From the NCBI GenBank assembly GCA_004335635.1, contig QAXH01002687.1:62001-126000 (forward strand): a stretch of 64,000 bases of DNA. The letters run 5' to 3'. This document shows, in pieces, positions 12,601 through 24,486 of this stretch; the first letter of the stretch is position 1, and each line of letters begins with the position of its first letter. Under the pieces are notes generated by a model that saw only the letters and a list, made by a program, of their open reading frames with translations, had not been told where the DNA came from and made no database searches. A program made the translations under genes and the position numbers. This DNA comes from Chloromonas sp. AAM2 (Eukaryota; Chlorophyta; Chlorophyceae; Chlamydomonadales; Chlamydomonadaceae).

Positions 12601-15600
12601 CTAGGCCCGTCGCTTGCCAGCGCTTTTCCCAGCCTCCTGCTGCTGCTTACGCTTGGCAACCCCAGCGCCCCGTGGCGCAGCCCCACTCGCAACAGCCGTT
12701 TTACCCTCAGACTGGACATGACCCTGAGCATCAGGGCTGGGCTTGACAGGAGTTGTTGACGTGCCCGCCCCGCCTGTGCTTGCCTGCGTTGCCTTGGGCT
12801 TGGCTGTGAAGAAGCTAGAGATGGTTCCTTTGCGAGTCCTCACGTCAGCGCATGCGTCAGGGGCCTGGTATGACATCTTGGTCATGTCGGGAGTCACGGG
12901 GTGCCATGCGAGGGGGCCGGGGTAGGGCCGGCATACCTGCATGCAGTGCATGGGACGTGCATGGGACAGTGTGGCAGTGTGGCAGTGTGGCAGTGTGGCA
13001 GGCGCGGTGCAATGCGCATGAGCATGGAACACGTGCATGGATACTATGTCAGAAGCACTGTTTTGCTTGCATGGGGCATTTGTGGGACGCTAGCCCCTGG
13101 GCACCAGAGCATGCAACATGTGCATGTGCGTGTAAATATAGGCTTTTTGTCACCATGGCACACAAGCACCTAAAGCGGCTGCCATGCAAAGGGCTGTGCA
13201 TGGCGCAAGACAATGCTTGCCTGACAAGGGAAACCCGAGCATTCAGAGAAACCCCCCAAACCAAACTGCTACTATCAAGTGATAAGAGCTCTTGGCGCAA
13301 GTAAAACCATGCCACACTTCTCCTGGTACTCCTCCCTGCGTGTGCTCCACTTGCAACCCCACACCTGTTTGATGACGTGCAAGATGTCTTCCCCGGCCTG
13401 ACCCTCCTCCTTCGCACCACCAAGCGTTCCATGTCCATCTCCTTGTGCTGACTCCTGCAGCTGATGCTGGCTGAGCTCACACTCCTGCTTGACTGCCCCA
13501 CTGTGTTCAGTGTGGGACTGGTCGGTCTGCTGTTGCTGTTCATGGCCCTCGTGTTGTTGTTGTTGTCGTTGTAGCTTCTGCTGTGCAGGGTCGCTGGTTT
13601 CAGGGTCACCAGCAACTTGTTGCTGCGTCAGCTGCTGCAGCTTGCGACTCTCAACCTTGACTTCTGCCGCTTCCTGCTGCTGCTGCTGCTCGTCCTGCTC
13701 CTGATTTGGCTGCCACTCTTCCTTGATTTCTGTGCCGTGCTCCTCCTCTTTCACCTGCTGCTCGTCCTCCTTGTCCTGCTTTGCGCCCTGCTGCTGCTCC
13801 TGTTCCTCTTGCTGCTGTTGCAGCTCCGGCCTTTGCTGACTTCCATAAAGACTGCAGCCAGGGGGCAGGCTTGTGCCTAGCCATGCCTCGACCGCCGCCT
13901 GGCCGTCCAGCATCACCGGCATGCGGTCATGCAGCCATGTGAGCTGATCACATGAATCACATGTCACAAGTGTGACCGTGTGAAGGGGCTGGCCATCGTC
14001 ACCTGCGAATGAACAGGATTGATTGTTGAGCATGTGATGTCAGAAACCGCAGATGGCTGGCACGGCATGAGATGAGATGATTCTTCACAGGGGCTTGGAA
14101 CCTAGAAGGGACTGCACCCTCTGTGAAGGACCAGTCATAGCAGCAACAGGGTCACAGCCAGCGCCAAGAAGAAGTTTGCCAGTTCTAGGACAGTTTTGTG
14201 GGTGGTGTGACTGACATGTTTGAGGTGTGTGGACATCTGGACAGGATGAGACTGGCATGTGTTGTGGCGCAACATGTTGGTAGACGCTGTGGTGTGGCTG
14301 CTAGAACTGACACATTGGGATGGGATTCAGGGACAAACCACTCCACCCAAAAAGCTCACATGATGTACGTATGTTGAATCAACACGGTGGAGTACTGCCA
14401 ATACTGGGACAGTTGGCACGTAGTCTCCACACAAGTTTACATGTCGGGTCAACTGAATAGAAGCTGAACTCAGCAACTACTAAAAACACCTCAAACACAT
14501 GTGATGTTCACATGCTCAGTGCAGTAAAGCAACTCCAACATCACGTCTGAGTTCACGGCATCCCTTACAGCACCTCACAATCGTCATGCATGCCCCATTT
14601 CGCCAGCAATGTCTTGCGCTCCTCTGCTGATGCTGATAGACGTGCGCTGCCAGGGGAGGTGTGCTTGTCGACGAACCGATGCAGTGCCTGTGTGGGGGCA
14701 CCCAGACCTATTCGAACGAACTGTCCCAGAACTGGCAAACTTCTTTTTTTTACTCAAGCCTGCAGGAAACCCCTACTCTTCAGTCACACGAGCTTTCTCA
14801 TGGCTTTGCGTAAGAGCTGAACCCGCTAGAACCTGTTTGTGCGCTTTTGGTATCTGTTCGTTGTTCCATCTAATAGCGTGGAAAAGCGCTCCTATGTGAA
14901 GTGGCATGCGCCGCGTACCTGTGCTTGTGTCCCATAGGCCCGCCACGGCAAAGACTGGCTCGCCCTCCACCTCTGCAAGCTGCCCCGACCAGGCCGCCCC
15001 TGACCTGGCTGCCTGTGGGCTGCCTGCCTTGACGGGGGTGCCATGCGCAGCGGCCCTGCATGGGTAGACGTAGTAGGGCTGCTTGCGACCTGCCTCGGCC
15101 TTCCACTCGTAGAAACCGTTCAGCAGCACCACACATCTGTGACCATAGAAAGAGAGAATTAGTCCTTTCTGTGGAAGTACAGAGTAAAATGCACATCATC
15201 ACTCATGTCAAGAAGCCATACTGAAACCAGGCACCTGAGCTATATGACGATGCCTTTGAGCTGTCGTTGGTTCGTACCATGCTGGGATACAGAAGCTGCT
15301 GATACTGTTTTCGTCATCAACCCAGATCACGACCATCGAGGTTTCAGTGCTTTCCTGCCGTGTAAGAATGCTGCTGTGTCCAACGAATGCAAGTCTTGCT
15401 GGGAATGGGCCATGAAAGGAGAAGGGACTTTCCTGCTAAACTGCTTGTACCTGATTGAATGCTGACGTACTGTCCTCTGCCCAACCCCAAACCAATAATG
15501 ACCATCTGTGGGCAATCTCTTACCAGCTGCCGATCCAACCTGCACCCGAAAACTGACACCGACCACTTGAAAAGTGGCACTGCGCTAAGTACCCCTTACG

Positions 15601-16687
15601 CGTTGAGCAGTATGCAGGTGCACATGCAGTGTGCAGGTGCCCATGCCCCTTAACAGTCCTGAACCTGCCCCTTGTGAGCTAGCTTTTGGCAGAGAAAAGT
15701 TGACCAAAACAAAGGCAAAACATGGCAAGTGCCCTGCCCCGCCCCAGCGGCCGCCCTCCCCCACATTGCCCCTACGATCCCAGCCCAACCCTTGAGAGTC
15801 AGCTCTTGGCAGGAGAAAGTGCATATCGCCAACCGTGATCGGACCGTTGCATCTGCATGCTGTCCCGACCCACCTCTTGTTTGCCAGCAGGCGACGGAAG
15901 ACAGGAGAAGAGTGCAAGGTCTCACACCTGCATGGTCACGAGATTATCATAGATTGAATGAATTGATGAGGTTTTCAGGCTGTGTCCTGCTATGATGATC
16001 TTTACATGACGCCTACGTTTGATTCCTTCTGAGACCATTACCAAGCCCTGAGGACTGAGGTTCTGATGCAAAAACTGTGCAAGGTTGCCTAGGGATGATG
16101 TCGTGAACCTGAAGCACATGCCCACATCGCAAGCATGCGCCTGTGAACATTCCTGCACAAGCTGCTGTTGCATTGTTTACAGCCAATTGTTTGCATTGCA
16201 ATGCCAGAGAGTGTATCTACTGTCCCGCCTGGCGTTGAACATGCGCCAGTGATCCAGTTTATCTCCTGCTTTGTGAAAACTGGGCACCAAGCCCCACCTG
16301 CGCAGACGGTGTGTGCAGGAGGTTGATTGCTGCACAGGCTTGGTGTCATCGCTTGGCTGAACCTGTCATCACAGCGTTCATCAGCATCAGCATCGACTAC
16401 TTAGACTATGGTCTAGTCTCTGCACAGGCCAGAGCCGGCGTAACGCACGCATGCACTGGTCTGCCAAAGCACGCGCAGCATGCGATTGTGTTTGCTCCCG
16501 CTTCACGTTCTTACTTCATGCTCTGTATCTTCAGGTTGTTGTCCTTCGCCAGTCGGATGACAGGCAGCCACGAGCCTGGTGCCAGGTTGTAGGATGGCGC
16601 ATACAGGTCTGGGTCTTTCCACTCTTGTGTGCCCGTTGCTTGGGCATATGCCTCGCGGCGCAAAGACATGCGGGACCTTCCGCACAT
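12601..16687 (-). CDS. HMCES: HMCES/YedK-type SRAP protein, abasic-site DNA shield
   Basis: The family covalently traps abasic sites in single-stranded DNA through its second residue and guards forks. Exons on the minus strand: 16687-16515, 16297-16229, 15927-15874, 15136-14919, 14002-13365, 12936-12601; 495 residues. The start is fixed by MCGRSRMS, giving the catalytic Cys2. Other active-site residues are in place: Asn in FNARCETL, Glu in LLNGFYEW, His in WLHDRMPVM. The SRAP end (YPGPLAWHPVTPDM) is separated from the rest by about 165 Gln/Glu-rich residues encoded at 13365-13870. Near the C-terminus KGTISSFF resembles a PCNA-binding box, as HMCES has. The intron after 16229 starts with GC, so it is a GC-AG intron. 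It is head to head with the YAE1-like gene. Identity is secure; the effect of the insert is unknown. Confidence 0.93.
12967..13002. repeat. GGCAGTGT tandem repeat
   Basis: Four to five copies of the 8-bp unit GGCAGTGT stand just outside the last HMCES exon, in its intron. Confidence 0.85.
14164..14758. mobile_element. MITE-like inverted-repeat element, copy A
   Basis: The left end AAGAAGTTTGCCAGTTCTAG is matched in reverse complement by the right end CCCAGAACTGGCAAACTTCT, about 560 bases away. Nothing coding lies between, so this looks like a non-autonomous DNA transposon. It sits in HMCES intron 14003-14918. Three other pairs of the same ends occur in the window. Target-site duplications were not established. 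Confidence 0.7.
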
Positions 16688-17026
16688 GATGACCAGCGGC
16701 TGCTTTGACAGTAACTAAGCCAGAGGACTTCCGTCCGACAGTCAAGCTAACACAATGGAAATCGTGTGTGTGCCGGATACCACACAACAAGGAAACCACA
16801 CACGGCCAAACGACTAGGGCCCTGTGCCTGACGGTGTGCGCGTAAATATAGAGTTTAATGATGGCTGAATCGTAACAGTTGAGTGGGTGGATCCACACAT
16901 GTGTGACATGACAAACTGGCAAATGTGCTTTAAGGCATTGATACTTGCGTGCCTGTCGGTGAATATCTTGTGAGGCTGGAGTGTTGTAAACATTATCAGG
17001 TCGATTGAGCTAGCTTCAGCCCTTTC
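16688..17026. promoter_or_regulatory. Divergent promoter region HMCES/YAE1
   Basis: 339 bases separate the two start codons, which face away from each other, so both core promoters and 5' UTRs must lie here or overlap it. I see no clear TATA box or repeated motif. Confidence 0.5.
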
Positions 17027-19163
17027 ATGTGCAGCGCCAAGCCAGCGTCAGAGGACGGCAGTGACGACGTCTGGGGCGACGATTCTGACAAGGAAGGCTC
17101 GGTCGGGGAGCTGCAGAGGGAGCGGACGACGCGTCAGCAACAATTCTTCAATGTCAGTTATGCCTTGAACCCCAGCCTGGCATGGCAAGCTGTCTATCTT
17201 TGCCATTCACACCGTATTCGAGAGTTACGTGCATGCAGAGTGGATATCGAGATGGCTTGGAAGCTGGGAAAGAGAAGACGTTGCAGGATGGGTTCAACAT
17301 AGGTGGGTGCTGTAGGCAGGTGCCACACTGGCTGTTTCTTATCATGCCTTGGCACAGCAGACGGATAAAAAGGGACAAGGGACTGCGCATGAAGTGACTG
17401 AGCAAGGGTAGACATGGGCTTGGGATTGATTGACGTGCATGATTGCATGCCATCACCTCAGGTGCATGTTTTCAGCCTTGTCAACTTTGCCCTCAAAGCA
17501 CCCATCACGTGCACCTGTATCCATGAAATTCAAGGGCAAACGGAGCATCAAGGACCCGTCGTGTTGCACACGTGCCGAGGAGGCCCATGCACAACAGCAC
17601 ACGAGAACAACAGATTGTCTGGATGAACACCTCACCTGTCTTGCTGCGAAGAATGTAGAATGGTGAGGGTCACACAACCAGCAAAGACAAGAAACCAAAA
17701 AAGACGACGAAGTAACCAGTCAGAACCATGCCCGTATACATGTCTGTATCAATTCCCGCTTTGCAATCCCTGCTTTTTTTGCAGTTGCAATTTTGCATGT
17801 GTTGTGCAGGCTTTGGGCAAGGCATGCGGGCGGGCTACGAATGGGGCTGCCTCAAGGCTGCAGTCAAGACGCTGCGCATTGCCTGTGGCCAGCTACCAGG
17901 CAGCTCTCAATGGGAAAGCAAGGTATGAAGGAGACGGCCGTGACGTGGGAGGTCGGGCATCCAGGAACGGGACTGAATAAAATTCATTCACGAACCGTTA
18001 CAACCTTTCAGAAGGCATTCGTGTCAAAGATGCATAAGACCGAGTACAAGATTTCATCTGTGGCATGTGCGACCTAGCGCTGGGGGAAAAGTTGACGCCC
18101 CTCATTTGCCAGCTCCATGCCTTGATGCGTCAGGGTCATCTGATTGGCATTTGATTGGCACTGGTCAGCCAGGGCATGTGAACGGAGACGTGCAACTACA
18201 GACAAGTGTGGCACAGAATGGACACAGAATGGACTCTAGAATGGACACAGTACTCCCATGATCACATGGCAGGCTGTGTTGTGTACTCAGCAAATGTGTA
18301 CCCAACAGCCGGCAAGCGATGCCGCACATGCAGGTGAATGGCATGTCTGCCAGGCTTGAGGGCGTCAGGGATAGACAGGCCATGCTCTGGTCCATGCAGC
18401 AGGTGTGTGTGCGTGCGTGCGTGTGGGTATGGGTGTGAGTGTAAGTGTGCGTGACCATGGGCGTGGGCGTGGGCGCGTGGGGGTGTGGGCATGGGCGTGG
18501 GGGTGGGTATGGGTTGGTGGTGAACAGCACATGCATCTGCCTCTGCAAAGTTGAACCTGACATTCCATTGTACTGTGTGTCACTGGTGTGCGTGTTGAAT
18601 CAGTTCCAGCCAAACTCCATGCCTTTCTGTTGCGCAGCTGTTGGCGGTCCCGTTGAGTGCTGATGACATTCCCCAGGCAGCCCATGGAAACGAGGCATTG
18701 ATGGCGGCACTGAGCAGCGCCATGCAGCAGACTCGTGACGGAGGCAAGTGCAGGCACATATCTCTGCACTAGAATCAGGGTGAAGGCACAGTGTATCCAG
18801 GCACCATGCACCAACTGAAACGTCAACTGGAAGGCATGGTCCCTAGGAAGCGAGTTTGAGGCCAGGCACTTGGTCCAGACTGGCTGTGGGATGCAAAGGT
18901 TGCCCAGTGCTGTGTTGGTATAATGGGAAGCCACACCTTGTTCGTAAAACATCGTTGACCTCAATTGTAAATCAATCCGGTGCTCCTGTGTTGTGCTGTT
19001 GTGTTGTGCTTCTTACATTGTCTTGCATCTGCTGCTGTCGCTTGCAGTGGAAATACCCGAGTTGCCTGCGCGAAGCCCGACTTTACCTCCTGTCGCTGAA
19101 ATAATTCAAACAGTCCAAGCCGACCTGACGTCCCTGGGCTTTGCTGAGTTAGCCCATGCGTAG
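17027..19163 (+). CDS. YAE1: YAE1-like Fe-S assembly adaptor
   Basis: Yae1 works with Lto1 to load iron-sulfur clusters onto the ribosome-recycling factor ABCE1/Rli1 in the cytosol. Exons 17027-17152, 17239-17302, 17810-17922, 18638-18743, 19048-19163; 174 residues, close to the family length. The N-terminus has an acidic patch (EDGSDDVWGDDSDKEG), also usual in the family. Residues 44-76 carry the deca-GX3 signature, with glycines at regular four-residue steps: GYRDGLEAGKEK, then DGFNIGFGQGMRAGYEWG. The last intron begins GCAAGT after GACGGAG; only this GC donor keeps frame into VEIPELPARSPTLPP. I cannot fully exclude Lto1, which shares the motif, but the acidic N-terminus and C-terminal extension favour Yae1. 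Confidence 0.88.
18395..18530. repeat. GT/GGGCGT-rich simple repeat
   Basis: Runs of GTGTGT and GGGCGTGGGCGTGGGCGC make a purine/thymine-biased stretch inside the YAE1-like intron 17923-18637. Confidence 0.85.
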
Positions 19164-20047
19164 TTGCGCCAATTCATTAGCTGGTGATTGATTAGTTGTT
19201 GCACACATCACGTGCTGTTTGAACAGACAAGCTCGCAAGCTAGCGACTGTGCATAGCGTCTGCTGGCGTACAGCTGACCCGTTGATGTGCAATTCAGGCA
19301 GTTGTGTACACCAGTCAGGTTTGTTTTGGTGCCAGGTGACAACTACGGCCATTTCATGGACAAGCTGCAAGTTAAGCGGATAGCATGCATGATGGCTGAT
19401 GTTTGCCTGCCATCTATGTTTTGACTGCCATATGGCTCCAGTAATGGTCCAGCCTAGGAGCTCGTAGTTGCGATTGGTTGTGTTCACTGGGCAAACCTGG
19501 CAAAGAGGTTTGTTGTGGTTGTTGTTGTTACATGGCCTTCAGTCTGGGGAGGACTGCTCAGCAGGGGCAAGGGGGGAAAGGAAAACAGGTGACCTATTGG
19601 TCACCATTGCACCCTAAGCAACAATCGCAACGTCAATGTGAACAATTTTTAAACTGGAGTCAAGTGCTTCGCCGTGCACAGCTTGGGCGAGCATGCATGC
19701 GGCACAGAGAGCAACACCACCATCTCGCTCAACACCAATGGGACGGGCAAGTCAGCAGGCCAAGCGTTGCACCAACTGCAGGCGTCAGTTCTCCCTGTGC
19801 TACTTCACCACGTCAGAAGGCGTTCCTCTCACGCTGTAAACTTTATCAACCAGAGGTCTCTTTCTAACAGACTTGATTTGGCCTGGCTATTGACAACGTA
19901 CCAATGTCAGACATGTCGGGAGTGAAAGGACTGACATAGTCATGAAAGTGTTGTAGCTGTTCTTTTGTGGCTTGTTGGAGAGTCTGCTGTGCACCTAAAG
20001 CCAGTCTCCAGTGCGTTTGCATGTTTTACCTGATCTTAGGCACTTGT

Positions 20048-20200
20048 GTAAGTTTGCTAGTTTGGTGAATTGGGAAATGTCTTGGAGTAGTGCCGGCGAT
20101 GACTTCCAGGACAGCAGCTTGCATACCCAGTCGTTGCGACAAGATGTGCTTTCTGCATTGGATATTGTCCCAGAACTGGCAAACTTCTTTTTGGCTGGCC
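20048..20200. mobile_element. MITE-like inverted-repeat element, copy B
   Basis: The right end at 20168-20196 (TGTCCCAGAACTGGCAAACT) is almost identical to copy A. The left end (AAGTTTGCTAGTTTGG) is a decayed match in inverse orientation. About 150 bases in total, non-coding. Confidence 0.55.
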
Positions 20201-21940
20201 GATTGCAATCAACATGGCTGACCGATGCCAGGAATGCAACGCGATTGCTGACCAACAGCAGCATCGTTTGCTAGAACGGTCTGTCTTGAAGTGGGCAAGG
20301 AACAGAACCACTGGAGTGGCAGAAACAACTTCGCGTTACAGGCACCAACATGTATGATGCAAGACCAACATAAGAACCGCCACCACCAATTGTTGCACTG
20401 TAGTTCTCACAGCTCGCCTTGTCGATATGTTTATGTTGCAATGTCACCAAAGTATTGCAACCACAAAAAAAGGATGTTCTTTCGTCCGCACACGACTTTT
20501 TTTGAATTGACAGGTACAGTAATCAACTCCCGCTGTGAGATATGTAAACAATGGATGCATATAAACTGCATTGTCAAACACACATCATCGTTAACAACAC
20601 CCACAGCACGATCACCATGTGCTACATACAACGAAAACACTACCGAACTGACTTCAGTGTGCGCAGCACACGACGTACCACTGGCCATCTGCCCCCAGGA
20701 TTGGATTAATTGTTGAATGGTACTCAAAGAAACATCATCTGTTCTCACGACGCAGAGCTACGACAGCTCACTCAAAGACAAAGTACAGGGCAAATGCAAA
20801 GTACAAACAGCTTTTCTGCTCAAACAGCTGCGACTGCAAGGCGATACCAGGGTCTAGTGGGGAATGGGACCTGCTCACTCTACTACTCACTCTATCATAT
20901 GAAGGGAGGGACTCCAACCCGTCCACCACTACCAAACCTACGGACTGCACTTGCGCCATGTGTCGCACGAAGGACATATGGAGCCTTCCTACCAGCTACC
21001 TCCAAAGAATGCACCAGTTGAAAAGAAAAGATGAGTTGCTGAATTTGTAAACGAGGTGCGATCTGATGATCTGAAAAACTGGAAGAAGGGCTAAACAAAG
21101 GGAGAGCATGCAATTGAATTGGCGAGAGCAATTACGTCTGCAGCACTCGAGGGCCATCGCAGACTGCGTCAACGCTGAGGCACGTCTGAACATGAAATCA
21201 GTTGAGGGCTAGGCGACTAAACTGCACACGAGCCAGAGCACGCAGCAAATGGCAAACAATCCCCATTCAGCACAACCACCACACCAAAGTCAAGGGTGAC
21301 CAATCATTCGCCCTGACTCTCCGTTAGCGGCAAACTGCCTTGGCCTAATGCGTCAAAATGTACCGGGCACACTAATGCGTGACCCTTTGTTTGTACCAGA
21401 AACGCCAGGCTAGCGTTGTCGCTTCTCGAGTCGTCATGGCCTGAATCAATGGCCAGGACCCCAGTGCGCTGGGCAGTGAATGCACGAGGCTGAAAAAGCC
21501 GTGTCAAGGTGAAACGAAGCACCGTGTCTGTGCATGAGTCAAGGGCAATGTGGACGAGGTGCGAGAGGAGGTGGCAGTGTGTAGCATAACGAGAACACAA
21601 AGGACTGAGCATATGAACAGACTAGTCGTATGTAATGTGATATGCGGAAATGACATGGGAAATCAAGGCCCTGGTAACCGGATGTGCTGCAGCATGCAGC
21701 TTTGCCAGTGCAAACGTGCACGCACAACAATTGAATGTGCTGATGGACGAGGTCTTTCGCCGTCTCGTCATCACACAAACTACCAGCAAGGAGCTGGTGT
21801 CAGGACACACAAGGTCTTCAAGCACCATGCGATGCTTGCACAGTGAAACTGGGCTCTCAGAGACCGCTGATGATGCACTGGTCCCAGCCTGGGTCATTCG
21901 AGTCAGTGTGCTTCGGGGTCCGAGTAGCGCTTGGCAGCAT

Positions 21941-22036
21941 GCTGCCGGTTATGACAGCCGTCCGGGACTCCCAAAGCCCCATTCTGATGCTGCCGGTCAT
22001 GACAGCCGTCCGGGACTCCCAAAGCCCCATTCTGAT
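21941..22036. repeat. 48-bp tandem duplication
   Basis: Two adjacent 48-bp units beginning GCTGCCGGTTATGACAGCCG; they differ by about one base, so the duplication is recent or maintained. No coding sequence is recognised around it. Confidence 0.93.
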
Positions 22037-22509
22037 CCTGAGATAACGGATGCTGTCGTCGGACACCTTGTCATCCACGTTGTCATGATCAGCCAACTCG
22101 ATTTTGTGCATGGCCATAACTCTTAGTCTGCGCCTCGAGTTGTCATATACACAACGGATTGCAGACGTGACTCCGACTGCCAGCCTGCGAACTAAAGCTG
22201 TAGATACGCTAGAGAGACGAGTCAATTCAACTGCAAACTGTAATCAAAGTGGGAGGCCATTTGTCGCTTGCAGCACAGCTGACAAGTGCGGTCTAATTGC
22301 AACACAGCTGGCTGCCTTAGGCTGCCCAATGTAGTGCCCAACGTGGTCCATCGTATCGGGTCTCAGGTCGTTGCCTGTGTCGTTCAAATCAACCAGCAGG
22401 TCGTTCAGTAAGGCGTACAGCGCGCGCCGCATGTCCTCGGACGAAGTGCGTGAGAAGTTGGACACTGTACAGCTGCCACACACGCGACGGGCGACAACCG
22501 GGGCATACT

Positions 22510-24486
22510 TCAGTCGTCCTGGGCAAGGTACGCTTGTCTGTCGTGGAGGTCGTTCAACACCTGCTCCTTGACATAGGCCATTGTGACGCGCGCCTTCGGC
22601 TGGGCGGGGAGCTGACGAAGCTGCACCAAGCGCACCTGCAGCCGTCAAGCAGCAAAGCACACGGATGAAGACAGGTGGGCAAGCCAAGCGTTATGCTTCA
22701 AGTTCATTGATCATGTTCATACATACAGGTGGAATGTTTGTCTGGGCACGTGCCGCGTGACAAGATGTGCCTGCTGACCAGGTGTCGGTTTGCACATTCC
22801 TGCGCCTGGTTAAAGATTTGTGCTAGCCTTGATAAGTGGCATACTAAGGCGTGCCCTGAATGCGATAACGACAAGCTTGACACACAGAACGGTTCCAGGA
22901 GAAATGCAAAACGCTTGTGCACCTTCCTGGCATTCTGATGTACAAGCCAGAACTGCAGGGCTGCTCGAGAGCCTTCATGCCTCGCCTTGTGCTTAGCATG
23001 ACCAGCTGAGAACACACTGCCGCTGTACTGGACATGTTCAGCAGTATGGGCCTGAACCGAGGCGCAGAACACTGACTTCATAAGAACACAGGACAATGGT
23101 GCATGTACCTGGCATATCTTGCCATCAACTCACCAGCAGATGTGTGACGTCCTGTGCAGCAGCGTTCCACTGCCTCTGCAGCTCCTTGACTTGTGCGCTG
23201 CTGGCCTTGGGGTGCACCAGCGGGGGAGGGTCAAGCACTCGGTCCATGAACTGCATCTGAAACAGCTGCAGGGGTGGTGGCGTGAGGTTGACGCTCGCAC
23301 ACTGGGAGACAAGGTGGGACGACAGCACATGTATCTGGCTTCTCAGGGCTTTGCGCAGCTGCTCGACCTCTGTGCATGCCTCAACCTGGCATGTCAAGGT
23401 GCAGAATTCTGGACCGGTGCTGACAATGGCAGTGCTGGCATGTTGTGGGGTGCTGCGCAAGTGCTGAGTGACCTGTTCAAAATCAGCTTGCAGCTGTGTG
23501 CGGCGGTCTTGCATGTGTCTGAGCTCGTCTGTCCAAAGTGCTGCCTCGAGGAGAGTGTCAGTGATGGTGATGGTCGGTATTGCTGCGCCTGAAGTGGGAA
23601 TGGAAACGTTGGTAGGCTCTGGTGCAGGTGGTGGAGGGCTGATTTCTGTGGAGACATGCTCGGTGGGAGTCACAGGTGGGCCGTGCGGGGGGGCGGCCTC
23701 ATGATGTGGGGCGTGAGTTGCATGTGGCGCAACGGCTTTCATGACCAACATCGTGCTGTTGGCCACAGTACGCACAGCGGATGCTTGGTAAAGCTTGGTA
23801 GCTGCCATTGCCTGCAGGCAGTGAAGGGAAGAGACATGTTGTAAGCAGCAGGGGCAAAAAAGCTGGACTCACAGTTCCAGTCCTGTGATGAATCCGGAAT
23901 TAGTAAGCCGCCAGTAAGCCGCTTGAAACTAGCGAAGGAACTCGGAAGCATGCCCTTGACATCCAACGCAGGCCTGTCTTTTGCATTTTAACACACTGAC
24001 CTACCGGTCCCTTGTCTGAACTATGAGCATGCACCCTCTTGACATGCTCGCAAGCCTATTGCAGTGCTCATGAAACAACATGCGAAGGCAAAGGCCGCGG
24101 CAAACGAAGATGACAAATATTGCAGTTTTGTGGCGATCTGCCTTGACGCTGCTGCTTGTCCCACTACTACTCTCTTAACTCTACTCAGTGCTAGCCTAGT
24201 GCCTGCGGTGACCCGAGGTGCGCCCGCCCGGCCGAATTCATGTACATATGAGGAAAGGCACTGGGAAAGCGGGTGGGGGCCCCACCTTCATGATCATGAG
24301 CAAACCCAGTTTGGCAACGTCCTTGACGAGCTTGGGGTCACGGCGTGGCTGGGGGCTGAGCGTTGGCATGCCTCCTTGTTGGCTGAAAGCAGGAACTCGG
24401 CTCAAAACCGCGGGCCTCACGCAGGCTGTCTTCTGATTCCCCAGAGGTCTAGTGTGAGAGGGTACGCGAAAGCGAGCGAAAGCCAT
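22510..24486 (-). CDS. Unknown protein, possible plastid transit peptide
   Basis: I do not recognise a family. Exons 24486-24286, 23811-23134, 22635-22510 join in phase to give 334 residues. The N-terminus (MAFARFRVPSHTRPLGNQKT) is rich in Arg, Ser, Thr and Ala with almost no acidic residues, as in chloroplast or mitochondrial transit peptides. Next comes KDVAKLGLLMIMKAMAATK, a hydrophobic stretch of about 13 residues spanning the first splice junction. Residues about 95-135 are Pro/His/Ala-rich. From there a helical region follows (LRHMQDRRTQLQADFEQVTQ, later EVEQLRKALRSQ and QVKELQRQWNAAAQ) that could form coiled coil. The last exon ends KEQVLNDLHDRQAYLAQDD. Likely an organelle protein, perhaps membrane associated; function unknown. 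Conservation in other algae would decide whether the model is right. Confidence 0.65.

Larger units (their letters stand above)
19164..22509. other. 3.3-kb intergenic region, repeat debris
   Basis: Lies between the convergent ends of the YAE1-like gene and the minus-strand gene at 22510. It holds an inverted-repeat element (20048-20200), a fragment of the CCAACCCGTCC repeat family (about 20898-20932) and a 48-bp tandem duplication. Open frames here lack family matches and splice-linked partners. I regard the whole stretch as non-coding. Confidence 0.55.

Noticed and set aside
13489..13880. Cys/Leu-rich plus-strand frames
   Set aside because: They are the antisense of the CAG-rich HMCES insert.
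20291..20716. Plus-strand frame with SRCEICKQWMHINC, like a PHD finger start
   Set aside because: The cysteine spacing covers only part of a PHD finger, the rest has no domain pattern, no splice partners were found, and it lies in repeat debris.
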